A DNA stretch of 64,000 nt. It comes from Tetrahymena thermophila SB210. Taxonomy: Eukaryota; Ciliophora; Oligohymenophorea; Hymenostomatida; Tetrahymenidae. Below, piece by piece: positions 24,569 through 37,260 of this stretch. The notes under the pieces were generated by a model. That model saw only the letters and a program-made list of their open reading frames with translations. It ran no database searches and was not told where the DNA came from. Each line of letters starts with the position of its first letter. Within the stretch, counting starts at the first letter, position 1. The DNA is taken from positions 620,001-684,000 of the forward strand of contig NW_002476559.1 in the NCBI RefSeq assembly GCF_000189635.1, read 5' to 3'. A program made the translations under genes and the position numbers.

Positions 24569-27500
24569 TCATTTATTTAAAATGTGGTGCTTTACTAGAT
24601 AAAACTTTATTCTTTTTTCCTTCAAAATAATAATGTCAGGCATGTACATATTATAAATAGTTCTAAAATAAGAGTATTCTTTGTTGAATCTTCCTATTAG
24701 TAACTTCTCAGTAACAATTAGGTAGATTATTAATAGCAATGTAAACATTCCAGAAACATAAATGATAATTATTGTAAGCTGGCCTTATAAATAGCTGTCT
24801 GAATTGCTACCCCAAATCTAAAGCAGATATAAATAAAATATTTCAACAAAATATATTCCTCTATCGTAATCAAATATAACAGAGTTATCAAGTTTTTCAT
24901 ATCCAGGAGTATTACTTATATAGTTATATACAGCATTTTTGTAAAACGAATTAAAAGAAGCAACTCCTTTTGCTATACTTCCTTATGCCACAACTTTACA
25001 TTCACTTTGATTAGCACCGTCCTAGATTACTTACTCAGAAAATATTTCGCATGGATCGTCGTAAAATATTTAATTAAAAACATCATCGAATGTAAAGAAA
25101 GAAAGATTTTCAACTGTTGGCTAGAGATTTCTCTAGTTATATGCATCTAACTAAGCTTAAATCACCTGCTTAAAAGAGTTATTGTAATTATTGATATCTA
25201 ATTTTTTTTCTTTAATTGCTATCATAACAACTATATCATCTCCAAAAATATCGATAAAAATACGACCATTATCTATAATCTTTTGAAGGTTAGTTGTACT
25301 CTGTAAAATTAGAAAAAGGAAAATTGTACTAAAGATTGCCACTAAAACAACGAAAATTCCAAAAAGTACAAAAATATTCACTTTTAATTCTGATAAAAAA
25401 CCTCCATCTTCAATATTCTTTGATTTTTTGCCTACATTTTCATTTCCATCGTTTGGCTCTTCTAAGTCATAGTTGATAGATTATTTTCTTGCTATTTACC
25501 CATTTTCTGTTCCATCGTATTCACTGCCAATTCTACCTAGCCCATTTATTCCATTTTATTTATTTTGATATATTGCGTGAGTTCCCGAAAGCAAGTCATC
25601 TTTTTCCAAAATGTAAGTAAAGTTTTAATTCAAATTAATATTGTAATTTTTAATTTTCGTTAAATCCCTTTAAGATATCTTAGGAAATACCTATTGAGTA
25701 ATTAATTAAAAATTATATTAAATAAAATGACAAATTATATTTTTTAATTTTTAATTAATTATTTATTTATTTTTTCATTTTTATTCAAACTAATTTAAGA
25801 AATAATTGTTTGTTTACCTCAATAACAGATTTAAAAGCGTTGCAAATAACGTAGATTAAATAGAAAAGAACTATAAAGGAAGAAACAAGCAAAATAGATT
25901 CAACTAAAATGATAATTATGAGGAAGTAATAGACTGAGTCAGTTGTTTATTTTAGGTTATCAACAAGGTTGTTTTAAGTAGATCTTAATCCATTGTATAA
26001 ATTAGGGAATATATTTTGCCTAAAGAATGTGACTGGAGGTAATGTTAAAGTTATGTCAGAAGGCAGAGTGTCTTAAACTGTTTAAAGGGAAAATATCACT
26101 TAAGAAAAGAGGTCATATATATCTAGAGTGTATGTTTGTGATTTCAAATCAGTTGGGACATTGTTACCTGTGAAAAGAGGCTTTATGTATTTATTATAAG
26201 GGGTTATAGATTTATCATAAAAAGTCTCCTTATAATTTGTGTCTGAATTTATATTGTAGAAATAATCCGTTTCATTTTTCAATTAATAGCTTATTTAAGA
26301 TTGATATGTTTTTTGATTCCAGAATTAGTTATTAGTTAGATCATATTAGTTCTGATTCACCATAATCTAATCTAAAAGGAGATTGTAAGCTTGAAGGGCG
26401 GACAATAAAACATTTTCAGCTTGGAAGACTTTATTACTTTGCTTACGCAAAACAGGAAATTGTTAATTAGGTCCATAGAAAAAAGTAAAGGCATTGAGAG
26501 CTATAAGAATTAAAAAGAAGAGTCTGACAAACATTTTCATATTTTATATCGTTTAGATATTTTTGTTTGGTTTATGATTATCCTCTTTGATATAAATGTT
26601 GTCATTTTAATTCAAACTGATATTTTTAGCTCCTTGCCTATTAATAAAGTCTTTGTGGAAAGTTTTCAAAGTCCTTTCAGACATAACTCCGTTTTCTTCA
26701 GCTTCACTTATGATTTTTAATTGATAGCCCATTCCATTTGTTTTACCTAAATTTATTTCTTCCTCTTCTTCTTTTTGAGGTAAAGCAGGTCCTCCATATT
26801 CCTCTGTATCTGAATTTATTTAGTCACCATGCTTATATTAGAACCTATTTTAATTTACAAAAGTATTCGTTGTTACACTCTATTGTCCATCTGACACTTC
26901 ACTTCTCATGCTAATAAAATTATTTGCCTTTTGATTTCCGTCTGTAATGCTTTATTGCTTTCCAAATTCATGGAATTAACCTAAAAACATACAAATAATT
27001 TTTAAATATTAAATCAAATAAAACAAAATATTTCAAACTTAATTTCTCATTTTTAAATCTTTAATATTTATAAATAAATATTCACATTTTAAAATAGTTT
27101 TTCTTTTTCATTTTAATGAAAAAAAACTTTTAAAAAGAAATATTTTGAATCCAAATAAATTTATTTTTTTAATATTAAAATTCTTGTAACTAAATTATCT
27201 TTAATAATAATTTTGTTTATTGCAAGATTAGTTAGTGGCTTGAATTTATTTTTATATATTTGAAATCAAATCCTTACACCAATTTATTTATTTATTTAAT
27301 AAATGAAATAAAAATGATTTATTGTTTTTAAATAAGTCTGCAAATTTAATTAAATATAAAACTAGAGAAATATAAATGAAAATTTAACTTTACCTGAAAT
27401 CATAGACTAAAGTTTTTTACCAACATCTTTATCAGATCCTGAACTTTGCTTATTCAAATGCTTCGTAACTTTTTATTTTTTGATACATTCTTCAAATTTA

Positions 27501-30500
27501 ATCAACTTCATGATAATCACCTTTTATTTTCCTGAATAAAATAAATAATCAATTAGTTAATTTTTATCTAAATTATTTTTAAAATAAATAATACCATATT
27601 TTTTAAATGAAGCAGTACATGTACCATTGTATTCTTTGATTGACTTCTTTTTATGATATTTCAAAATCAGATCTTTTAAAATTCCATATATTTATTTATC
27701 ACGAGATTCTATTGTATTTGTTTGCATTTCACCAAATTTTTATGTGGATGAAATACCTTTAGTTATTTTTAAATTAGAAAGAACAGTTTAATCAACCCTT
27801 GAAGGCCTTCTAATAGTATTAGAACTCAAAAGCTAAGGATATTCTATCAGCATATCTTGCAAATTTTTGGGAATTCTAATACGAAAACTGATTTACTCTC
27901 CCTTTTCAAGATTATCTAACTTTATAAAATCGTTGACTTCATCATCTTGATTAAAATTTTCTTCACTTTCATCTTCATAATCAGATTTTTCAGATTCTTT
28001 TTGCTCTTCTGATTCAATTAAGCTATCAGATTATTTCGATTACACAATTGATTACTTTTTTTTCATTATCTCTTCCTTAACATAGTTAGTTTAAAAGAAC
28101 TGGCTCTGCCCATATGTCAATTATTCTAGCATTTCAATATGAGAATTTCTTCTTTCTCTAGAAGGGGTATCAACATTAAGCGAATCTTTGGTGTATTCTT
28201 TTTGTAGCTGTTTTCCTTAATCCTTTTATTATAAATTTTTTAAATTAAATGCTTAAAGAAATAATAATAATTTATTTATAAATAAATATTTTAAACTGAA
28301 AAATCTAAATTTTTTCTATTCAATATCTTTAATTAAATTTTTAGTTTGTGAAAATATTTTTTAAAGTTTTTAATTTTAGATTTATTGAAATTTTTTTTTT
28401 TATGTTTAAAACTGTTAAAAATTTTTAAACGAAAATTAGTTGGTCTTTGTAAAATAAATTATTTTTAAATTGAAATGAAAAATTAATTTATAATTTTTAT
28501 TAAGTTACTTTTTTATCATCATTATTATTGTCTGTGCTTATGATGAGAGTACGTTTTTTTATAAGCTTTCTAGTTCCTTACATATTAGGATTAAGTACAT
28601 TAGAGGAGTTTTGCATTGTGTTACTTGCTAGAAGTTATTACTTTTATTAAACTGGAGATTCTTTTTCTGCTTTATTATTTTTGGATGGTTACTCTTTATC
28701 ATCTATAAGTTACTATTCTTCAGCACCATTATTATTCTAATTTGCATTTAAGCTATACATTTAATTAAAAGTACTTAATGGTTTTAAATTGTTATTTTAA
28801 TTAGAAGGACCATTAGGCTTGTTACTTTGAGGAGTAGATTCTCCACTTTCAAGATAAGAGCTATCTATGGCAGAATTAAATCCATTACTATCCTAATTTA
28901 AATATTAATTCTGCTATTCTCTCCTTAATTTTGCAAGTATACTTATCCTAGAATTTAAATTTCTTACTTAAGGTTGTTATGCTGTTAATTTACGCCTTTC
29001 ATTATCTCTATTTTAAAATAATTTATAATCTTATTCAGTCAAATATTTAGCAAATTTAGTGAATCTAATCAACTTTGGCGATAAAATCAGTAAATTTAAT
29101 AATAACTTAGCTGTAGCATTCTGATATTGCTGAGCACTTATACCTTTTAATTTTATATTTAACAATTATAATTAAATTTATAAAAGGTTTAATTAAACTT
29201 TATTTTATTTAAAGGAAGTAAAATTTGATAATTTAAAATAAATATTTTTACCAAAGCTTTCATAAAGTCCTTCAGACATAGAGTCAATATCCCATTCTTC
29301 ATTTAAAATGATGTAATAAATTTTAATTCCTGCTGGAGGTACTATAGGTCTTATTAATGCTACATACTCACACCTACTATTAGTAGTTACATATTATTTA
29401 ACAAATTTCCAAGCAGCAAACAAGTAACCTGCTTTATTCAAGCAAAATATCTTTCTTTAAGAGTAAAGTGTTTTAGTTTTACCTAAATTAATTAAAAATA
29501 TTAATCAAATAAATTACAAAATTTTGAATTATGCTTTTACTTTTAGAAAAAATATAAAATATCTTTAATAATCATTTTAAAAAATTTTTAATATATGAAA
29601 AAACTATTAAGTATAGTTAATCAAATTTTAAAGACTTTATTTTGTAATTTTAAAGAAATAAATTTAACTAAATATTACCTGTCTAAACAAAATTTTTCAT
29701 AACTAAAGGATGAATATTTTAGTATATCCTTGGCATAAGTTGAGTGATATAGACTTTGCCAACTAGATCTAATGAGGTGTAACCGAATCCATGATAGAGA
29801 GCTCTATTAACTTTAAGTATCAAGCCTTTATATTCATGATTTACATGAAAAATAACGCTCTTCTTGTCAAAAGCCATCTCTACTTTCTTGATGTATATTT
29901 TTTCCATTTCATCTGGTTTTAAATTAGATTGGACTGAGTGTATGTCATCATCCATATTATCCATTACAAGTTCTTCAGAAAATACTTCATTTTCATTAAT
30001 ATTATTGATTCCTGAAAATCTTTCAAGCATAGAGACTTTAATCTAAAAAAAATTAAATTAATTTAAATAATTTAATGTGTGGCTTAAAGTTGATGAAAGT
30101 GAAATATTATTAAAACAGTGATTTAAGTATTTTGGGACATCACTTCTTTATTTGAATTTATATTTGATTGCAAAAAAATTATGATTTTATTTGATTGGAA
30201 AACTTTATTCATTTTAAATATCAACAAGCGATAATTTTTAATCTTTAATTTTTTTTTTAATTAAATTTGAAAAAAGTTTTCATTGAATTTCAATTTAAAT
30301 CAGTCCACCATTTTTATTTTATAAAAAATTTATTTCTTTAGTGTAAGAATCATTTAATTATTTTTAAGAAACAAACAATTATGACCATTTATTTTCTATA
30401 AAAAAAGGTAATTTATTTGTTTTAAATTTTATTTTAAATGCTTTGAATATATTTTTTTATTTTTATCATAACTCTTTTTTTCCTTTTCTTTTCGTTATTG

Positions 30501-32734
30501 TTAAATGATTTAATAAAAGTGAATACCTTTTTGTTCAAGATGTACAAATAATACCAACAATAATAAAATCTCCATTTTTTTCTGTAATCCAGATAATACA
30601 TGGATTGCTTCCAAAATTTCTTCAAAAGATCTAATTAACTTTAAGAAAACTTTGCAAATTTGTTAATTTCATTTAAATTTATGTTCGCTTTTTCCAAATA
30701 TGCCCAAAATCTAATATTATTTTTGATGATGAACTTGATTCCTGACTAGATTTATGAAATTTTTTCCTCAATAGGAATAACAGATTCAACCTCTAACTTA
30801 TTTCTGTTATCTTTATCGCTTTAATTTAGTCTGTAAGAATCATGGTTTCTTTTACGGTTATGCTTTAAAATAACGTGTTGTAATCTGTAGAGTCTAAATT
30901 TTTGAACAGGAGTTAGATATTTGTTTTCTAAGATTGCTAGATTTTTCAAAGCAAGTGAAATGTTTTTCATCTTAAAGTACAAAAATTCAGCGTAATATAA
31001 GTAATTTATGTAATGTTGAGGGTTTAAGTATAAATGAGTTTCATGCCAGGATTTAATTAAGAATTTTGTAAAGATTGAATTGTTCTATGTCAAGAATATT
31101 TTATCAATCGATGTATCTTTTCGCTTTTTAGGATCGTAAATTATCTTTTGTTTGCAAAAACATGTCTCATTTTCGTTAGGATGTGGGCAAGGATTATCTA
31201 AATGCTAACATATTATACCTTTGTAAATAGAATCATAATATATATTTGAACTTGCTGCAGAATTTAAGCGCTAAAAAAGAGAAATTTTATGAAATAGTTA
31301 AGATGAACTTAACCTTTTGAAGTCAATTTACTGTACTAGAATATATCTCAAGAAAGCTTCTCTTAATTTATAGTTTAGACATGCTATTAAAATATTCATA
31401 GCAAAGAAAAATAGCAAAAATTTTTCATTTTTATCTTTAAATGTGTTGGAAAATCGCATAATTTCATCAACAACAAAAGCTATTTGCTATGATAAAAAAT
31501 AATTAAAGCTCAATTCATAGGCTGTTCTTAAATTGTTATTGGCGTAGGTAAAGCTAGCTTGAGTAAAGTTATAGCGAATATATAAGTAAATAAAAGCCAA
31601 AGTTTGAATGAGCAAAAATAAGACGAAGTAAGCCTAGCTTTGAGTAGCTCTTATAGTAGTAAATATTACTAATATAAATCTACAAACACTCACTTCAAGG
31701 AGAAATTGTGGCTCTTTTTCAACACTTATTGCATCTTTCTTGTATAACTTCATATTGTAGAAGTATACTTGCAACCACCACTCATTAAGCACAGAAAGAA
31801 TAATGCCAACTAAAGAGAAAGAGAAAACAATAGTATAATAACTACTCTAATCTGTATTGAAACTGCAATTTTGTGATTCCCCTTCTAAATTTTCTTAACT
31901 GCAAGTAATGAAGCTGAGAAATATTACATTAAAAGGGAAAAATAATATCTGTTAAAAATAATTAGCCATATTGACAAACCATCTCCCATAGAAATATTTT
32001 CTTGGCTTTATTTTTGGATTTAAAAATTTTTCTACATAGCAAAAGCCATATAAAAAAGTCATAATTATCATGTAAATAGAGGCACCTATGGCTATAAGCA
32101 TGGAAGAGGATCCAGCAAAGCCAATTAATTACGCTACATCTAAATATTTTAAGCTACCCATTAAAGAAAATGTTGCTGAAGATTGACTAATGTTAGGATA
32201 CTATGCTTTAATTAGAATCAAATAATTATTAATGTTGGTAATCGACATCGTAAAAGTAAGAATAATAAATAAAAATAGCGATTTCTCATAAGAATTAGTT
32301 TTCAGTCGAAGCAGGATAATAACTGTTTCAAAATGTACTTACATTAAAGATTTTTACATCTATTTTAATCTTTATCTTCCCAATTTACTTTTGTTATTAT
32401 CGCCATTTCCAGTTTACATTAATCCTCCTAAAATGTCATCTTTATAAGAAATTGTGGAGCTCATTATCAATAAAAAAACCTTCTTGTAACTTTAATTTAA
32501 AAGGTCTTTATTCAGTTCAATTTACACAGAAATTTCTAATTTCCTGCTTTTAGTATTGCTGAATTTCCTACTTAAAACTATTTCTAAATGCTGCCTTTTT
32601 ATTTCTTTAATAATTAAGTTTAAAACTAAGATTTTTTTCTGTTTATACAGTCGGCGATACTAGTTAGTCTAATTAATTTGACAATAATTTCTTGAAAAAA
32701 GCTTAATTAACAACTAAATGAGTAATAACTGCAT
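24569..32734 (-). CDS. Large multipass membrane protein with cytoplasmic PAS domain
   Basis: Eight exons: 32734-30473, 30042-29679, 29482-29252, 29143-28509, 28222-27595, 27531-27394, 26980-25818 and 25690-24569. Their sum is 6543 nt, or 2180 residues. All junctions are GT...AG and frame-consistent, although the first donor (GTTATG, 430-bp intron) is unusual. Residues ~150-445 hold many hydrophobic helices. A Cys-rich patch (CQHLDNPCPHP...CFCK) lies near 510. The PAS domain is at ~810-950, with FGYTSLDLVGK and LMPRIY then a sheet-rich second half. Residues ~1000-1550 are charged and low-complexity, and four more hydrophobic segments follow near 1570, 1770, 1910 and 2115. PAS domains sense ligands, redox or light, or mediate dimerization. 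This architecture is common among uncharacterised ciliate membrane proteins; a sensory or channel role is inference only. The ATG at 32464 is an alternative start; I chose 32734 because the 90 codons between look coding. Confidence 0.82.
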
Positions 32735-33915
32735 AGCTTTTTTTTGAATCAATGTAAATATAATTTAAATTTCTAGTGTTAATTTGTATCAAGAACTCGT
32801 TTATAACCTACTAATTTTTATATTTTATTTCATTATAACTTACTTAATCTAATTAAATCTATTAAAGTACAATTATAGCATGCTTTATAACACTACATTT
32901 GATGAGTAATACTTGAAAATAAGTTTAAAACATTTAAAAAAATACTTTTCTAATTTTAAAAACAAAAACTTTATTCATAGTAACAGTATTTTAATAATAA
33001 GAAACACAATAGTTATTAATATTAAAAATTAAATATAAATTTAAAGTAAAATTACATTTTATTTTGTCATACTGTAGTAAAATAAGCAACATAAAAGATC
33101 GTGCGTGATTGATATATCAATTCAGTAATGTAAAGCAAAATGATAATTAATAATATTAATTAATGAGTGAAAATAAATTTTTAAAAAATCAAAAAATATA
33201 TAGAATTAAATAGTGAATGAATGGAATAAAAAAATAAGATATTTTATAAAAAATAAACAATATTCTTTATAACCATAAATCAAATAAATAAAACATATTG
33301 ATCGTTATTATTGAAGATTTATCCAACTAATTATAATTCAAATAATTTTCTTTATAAATAATTTTATTTTCTATTTTATTCAGTATCTAGCCTTTTTAGT
33401 TTCTCAATTTTTCCATTATAACCATAACATTATTACTTTGCTTTCTTTGTTTATTTAACAATAAGAGCATATTTTAAATGAACAAATAAATTCTTTTCGT
33501 TTTTATTAAATTTATTCTTCGTCAATTGCTTTTTTCTAGACTTAATTATCTGATTTTCTTTGTAAAACAATCAAATACTAACTAACTTTGTTAGCTCCTT
33601 ATACTATTTTAGGAAATTAATTTATTCTTAGTAATTTTTAAATTTGATAAATGAGTATCAACCTTGATTTAAATAATTGAATCCAATCACTTCTAAATTT
33701 TTCTAATTGATTTTAATATTTTTAATTTGAAATAAATATATTTTTAAATAGATTTGATTTTGTAGGAAAATATTGGGCTGTTTGTAAAAATATAAAAATA
33801 AGTTGCTCAAACCAAAATAAGAAAAATATGAATGATTTTCTTGATTAGTCAATCATATTATTTTGATCGTTTTGATAATTAATTATATTATATTTTATTT
33901 TCCTTTTTTTAATTT

Positions 33916-33946
33916 TTATTTATTTATTTATTTATTTATTTATTTT
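33916..33946. repeat. (TTTA)n simple repeat
   Basis: About seven uninterrupted TTTA units are visible between 33916 and 33946, within intergenic DNA. Confidence 0.9.
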
Positions 33947-34280
33947 GAAAATCTTATTTTTCTTAGAATGAATGCCAAAAGAAAGAGTCTTAGAGATAAG
34001 TAAAGTTAAGGAGTAAAAAAGAAGTTAAGAAAGCCTGATTACATAAAAAGCAAATTTATACAAGAATTATAAGATTGATTACTAACTAACTAACTATCTA
34101 ACTTACAAATAACTAACTAATTAACTTGAAAAGACTCACACCTCCTTATTGTCCATGAATTAATGTTTGAGTGTTTATTAATTAATAAATAAATTAAAAA
34201 GAAAGAGTTAGATAGGAAGAAAAACAAGAATAAATGCTAATGGAGGAATCTAATAAAATTCATTGATTGATTGATTAATA

Positions 34281-34306
34281 GATAGATAGAAACCTGTCTA
34301 TCTATC
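34281..34306. repeat. Perfect 10-bp inverted repeat with 6-nt loop
   Basis: GATAGATAGA at 34281-34290 is followed by AACCTG and then its exact reverse complement TCTATCTATC at 34297-34306. It is embedded in GATT/GATA tetramer-rich DNA, so it may be a by-product of the repeat rather than a functional hairpin. It is not followed by a T-run on a gene-proximal side and does not lie next to a gene end. Confidence 0.85.
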
Positions 34307-34870
34307 AGTACATTATTTAATTGAAAGATTTTATCTTGATTACTAAGGAAGGTGCTATTTATTATTAAGGTTGATTAGAGGGTTATATAAAGAATTTGTT
34401 AATTTAATGATATGGTTATTTAATGTTTAAAATGTGATAAGTATGAATAAGAGTAGCCCTGTGCATGTATTTATGTATGCATCTATGTATGTATACATGT
34501 TGGTAAGCAAGTAAGTTATTATGTAAGTATGCGATTATGCATGTTACTGTTAATTAGTATTTATTTATTTGATGAGTATAAGTAGTTAATGAAGTGATCA
34601 ATCAACATGTTGGCTTTTATGTATCAAAAGTATGTTTATTTATTTGTTTGTTTGTTTATTAGTTATTGTGGCTGCTTTCTTATTCATTTAAACATTGAAT
34701 TAGTAGTGAGCTTATAAATTGTTTGTATATATAGAGAGTTATAAATATATAATAAATGACGAATATTAAGCTATTTTCAATTTAAATTAAAAGTTATTCA
34801 TTGATTAGTTAATTAGATAGACTCCATATTCATCAGGTATTATTATTAAGTTTTATACATCATCTTCTGC

Positions 34871-37260
34871 TCACTTTTAATGGGACTTCCATTGGAAGAT
34901 TGGTTATTTCCACATTTTGTCAATTAATTCAACAAAATAATTTAGTATACTATCTCTTTTCGGTTCATCAATTGCATTAAACCAAACTTCTAATCTAACA
35001 CCGCTTTTCTTAGCACTACCTTTATCAGCAAATCTAAATCCACACATCTTTTTTACATTTAAAAATTGATTAAAATAAAATAATCTTTCAATTGTAATTT
35101 TGCATGCTTTGTTTATGTTTATGAATAAATTATCATAATATGTACACACTTTTTGTTTTTTTTTCTTTATTTAAATATTAAATATGTTAATTAGAAAATT
35201 AATTTGATACATCTTCTTGGTAGGGGAATTCTTCACTTAAAACTACAGTAAGACAATAAGCATAAATATTGTCTATTTCATCAGGATTAGCTCCAACAAA
35301 TTTAGTTTATAAATCATAACCTTTATTGTTATTTTCATCTTCCCAAATAGGCTTAATTCCTTTTTTGAAAAATGAAATGGCATCTATAGTTCTCATTTTT
35401 TCATCACCATCATATTAAAACCTGATTGTTAAAATAAACTTTAAATTTGAAACGCACTAACTAAATGTAAATATTATTTTATAAAAAACTATCAAATATC
35501 AAAGAAATTAAAAAAAGAGTTTCTTTTTTAGCCTATAAAATAGATGATACAAAGTTTAATATGATTGATTTAAGAAAATGCTACTTTTTAATTTGTCTAA
35601 ATGTGAAAAAATCTGATATCTTTTTAAGACGAGTGTCTTGGAGGATGAGACATAAATCTCTAAGCTTTTTGAAGGAAAAAACTACTTGATTATTTTTGAA
35701 AAAGGTCTTTTCATCTTAGTGTGTATTTTAGTTTTATTATTCAGGACTAAAGCACATCCATATAACCCATTCACTTGAAAATTCAACAACTTTAAGGACT
35801 TCCATGTCTTCTTTTCTTTTAATTTCTTCTTGTAATGCTTTTTCTGCTTAAGCTTTTAATTCTTTTTCGGCTTCAGCTTGTTTTATTTTTTCTGCTTCTT
35901 CTTCTAATTTCTTTTACTCTTCTGCTATTTTTTATTATTCTTCAATAGTAGGCTCTTACATGATCTCCTACTCTTAGACAATTTCTTAAGCTTCTACTTA
36001 TAAGGAAGGTTCTTAAGCAGGTTCCTACTATTCCGCTAAATTATTTGAAGAATGATTTTCGTTTTTCTAAGCCTCTTCATTTGTTTTAAGATTTTCTGGA
36101 GTGCTTTCATTTATTTAATTTTGATTTTAGTTTTAGATAAGTTCTCCTTAATTAAAATTCTGCTACTATGGCTCAAAAGACTATGCACTTGTCAGCTATT
36201 GAGATTAGTCATCTCCTTAAATATACTACTACTATCCTTATTACTGAATTTATCCATTCTATTCACTTCTATCAGTAGATGAAAGTGATTGATTTCTAGA
36301 GCTACCCTGCTTGACTGAATTTTCTTAATTGTCTTGACCTTGCTACTTATCCTAGAAACTATCTTATTTTTACACATAAATTTAGTTTTAACCATAGGAA
36401 CTATGTCTATTATTGTGATGGTAATCATTTTGCTTTTCCTTATAATGTTATTGAGAGTTGCTACCTTGATTATTGTTGTTGTTGTTGTAGTTCATATTGT
36501 TGATTGATTAATTCTAAGAATTCTGCTAGTATTGTTAATAAGGCTTTTGATTATTGTAATTTATATTATTCATATTACTGCTGCTGACATTAGGATAAGT
36601 ATTTGAATTAATATCTTGCTAATATTTATTAGGATGATTTCTTTTGTTAAAATTGTTATCTTAATTTTTTGGATAGCCTTTCTAATTTTACTGCTATTGC
36701 TATCCCTAATTCTATTTGTAGTAATTACTTCCTTAATTGTTGTAACTCTTGTTATTGGTTCCGCTATTACCCATATTATCTCTACTTTAATATTTTGGAT
36801 TATTTTATGTCACACCCCCATTATTACTATTGCTTATGTTGCTAAGTTGTTAATTGCTGTTATAATTATTGCCATTGTTGCTGCTATTATTGTTTGAGTT
36901 ACTGCTACTGTAAGTTTGTGTCCCTCCTTAGTTGTTATAGTTATTGTACTATCTCTTCTAACCGGTTCTATTATTGTATTAATTACCCATATTACTATTT
37001 GATTGGAAATTGCTACCACTAATGTTTTGGTTTCCGCTATACTATTATGACTATTATCCACCTCTATTATTATTGTAAGGCTTATTATTCTTTTAGTATC
37101 TATTATTATTATAACTGCTGTTCATAGTATGGCCGCCTGGGTTATCATATTAATTGCTTTGCTAACCTGAGTAGTCGCTTTTCACATTTTCTTAAGAGCC
37201 TGATTAGTTAGATGTCTAATTTTATTGTGTACTCTTTTCTATATATTGAGGTTAGTTCAT
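34871..37260 (-). CDS. eIF4E-family cap-binding protein with long Q/N-rich N-terminus
   Basis: Three exons: 37260-35551, 35456-35211 and 35047-34871. The introns are 94 bp (GTATCA...GTTAG) and 163 bp (GTATCA...AAAAG). The coding sum is 2133 nt, or 710 residues. Residues 1-~400 are almost pure Asn, Gln, Ser, Gly and Tyr. A Glu/Gln/Lys-rich helical stretch follows to ~485. The C-terminal ~220 residues match the eIF4E fold: SSEWVIWMCF near 498, KKLRDLCLI, ISDFFTF (the TVEDFW position), GIKPIWEDENN near 607 (the Trp-Glu pair that holds the m7G cap), an EEFPYQED then MCGFRF stretch (the DxVCGAVV position) and GVRLEVWF. Between DFF and WEDE there are about 30 extra residues compared with canonical eIF4E, so that first intron boundary is the least certain part. 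The family binds the mRNA 5' cap in translation or mRNA regulation. The prion-like N-terminus suggests a variant with granule or repression roles (inference). Confidence 0.85.

Larger units (their letters stand above)
32735..34870. other. Intergenic with 4-bp-periodic DNA
   Basis: No gene seen. It contains a (TTTA)n run at about 33916-33946, CTAA/TAAC-type tetramers at about 34078-34130, GATT/GATA tetramers at about 34260-34310 including a perfect hairpin, and TATG-type tetramers at about 34445-34500. Promoter sequence of the PAS membrane-protein gene would lie at the left end. Confidence 0.6.

Noticed and set aside
29864..30046. Plus-strand frame of 60 residues
   Set aside because: It lies opposite the PAS exon of the membrane protein, which is in frame with seven other exons.
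36052..36897. Hydrophobic plus-strand frames rich in Ile, Leu and Val
   Set aside because: They are the reverse complement of Asn/Gln codon runs in the eIF4E-like gene, which is supported by domain and introns.
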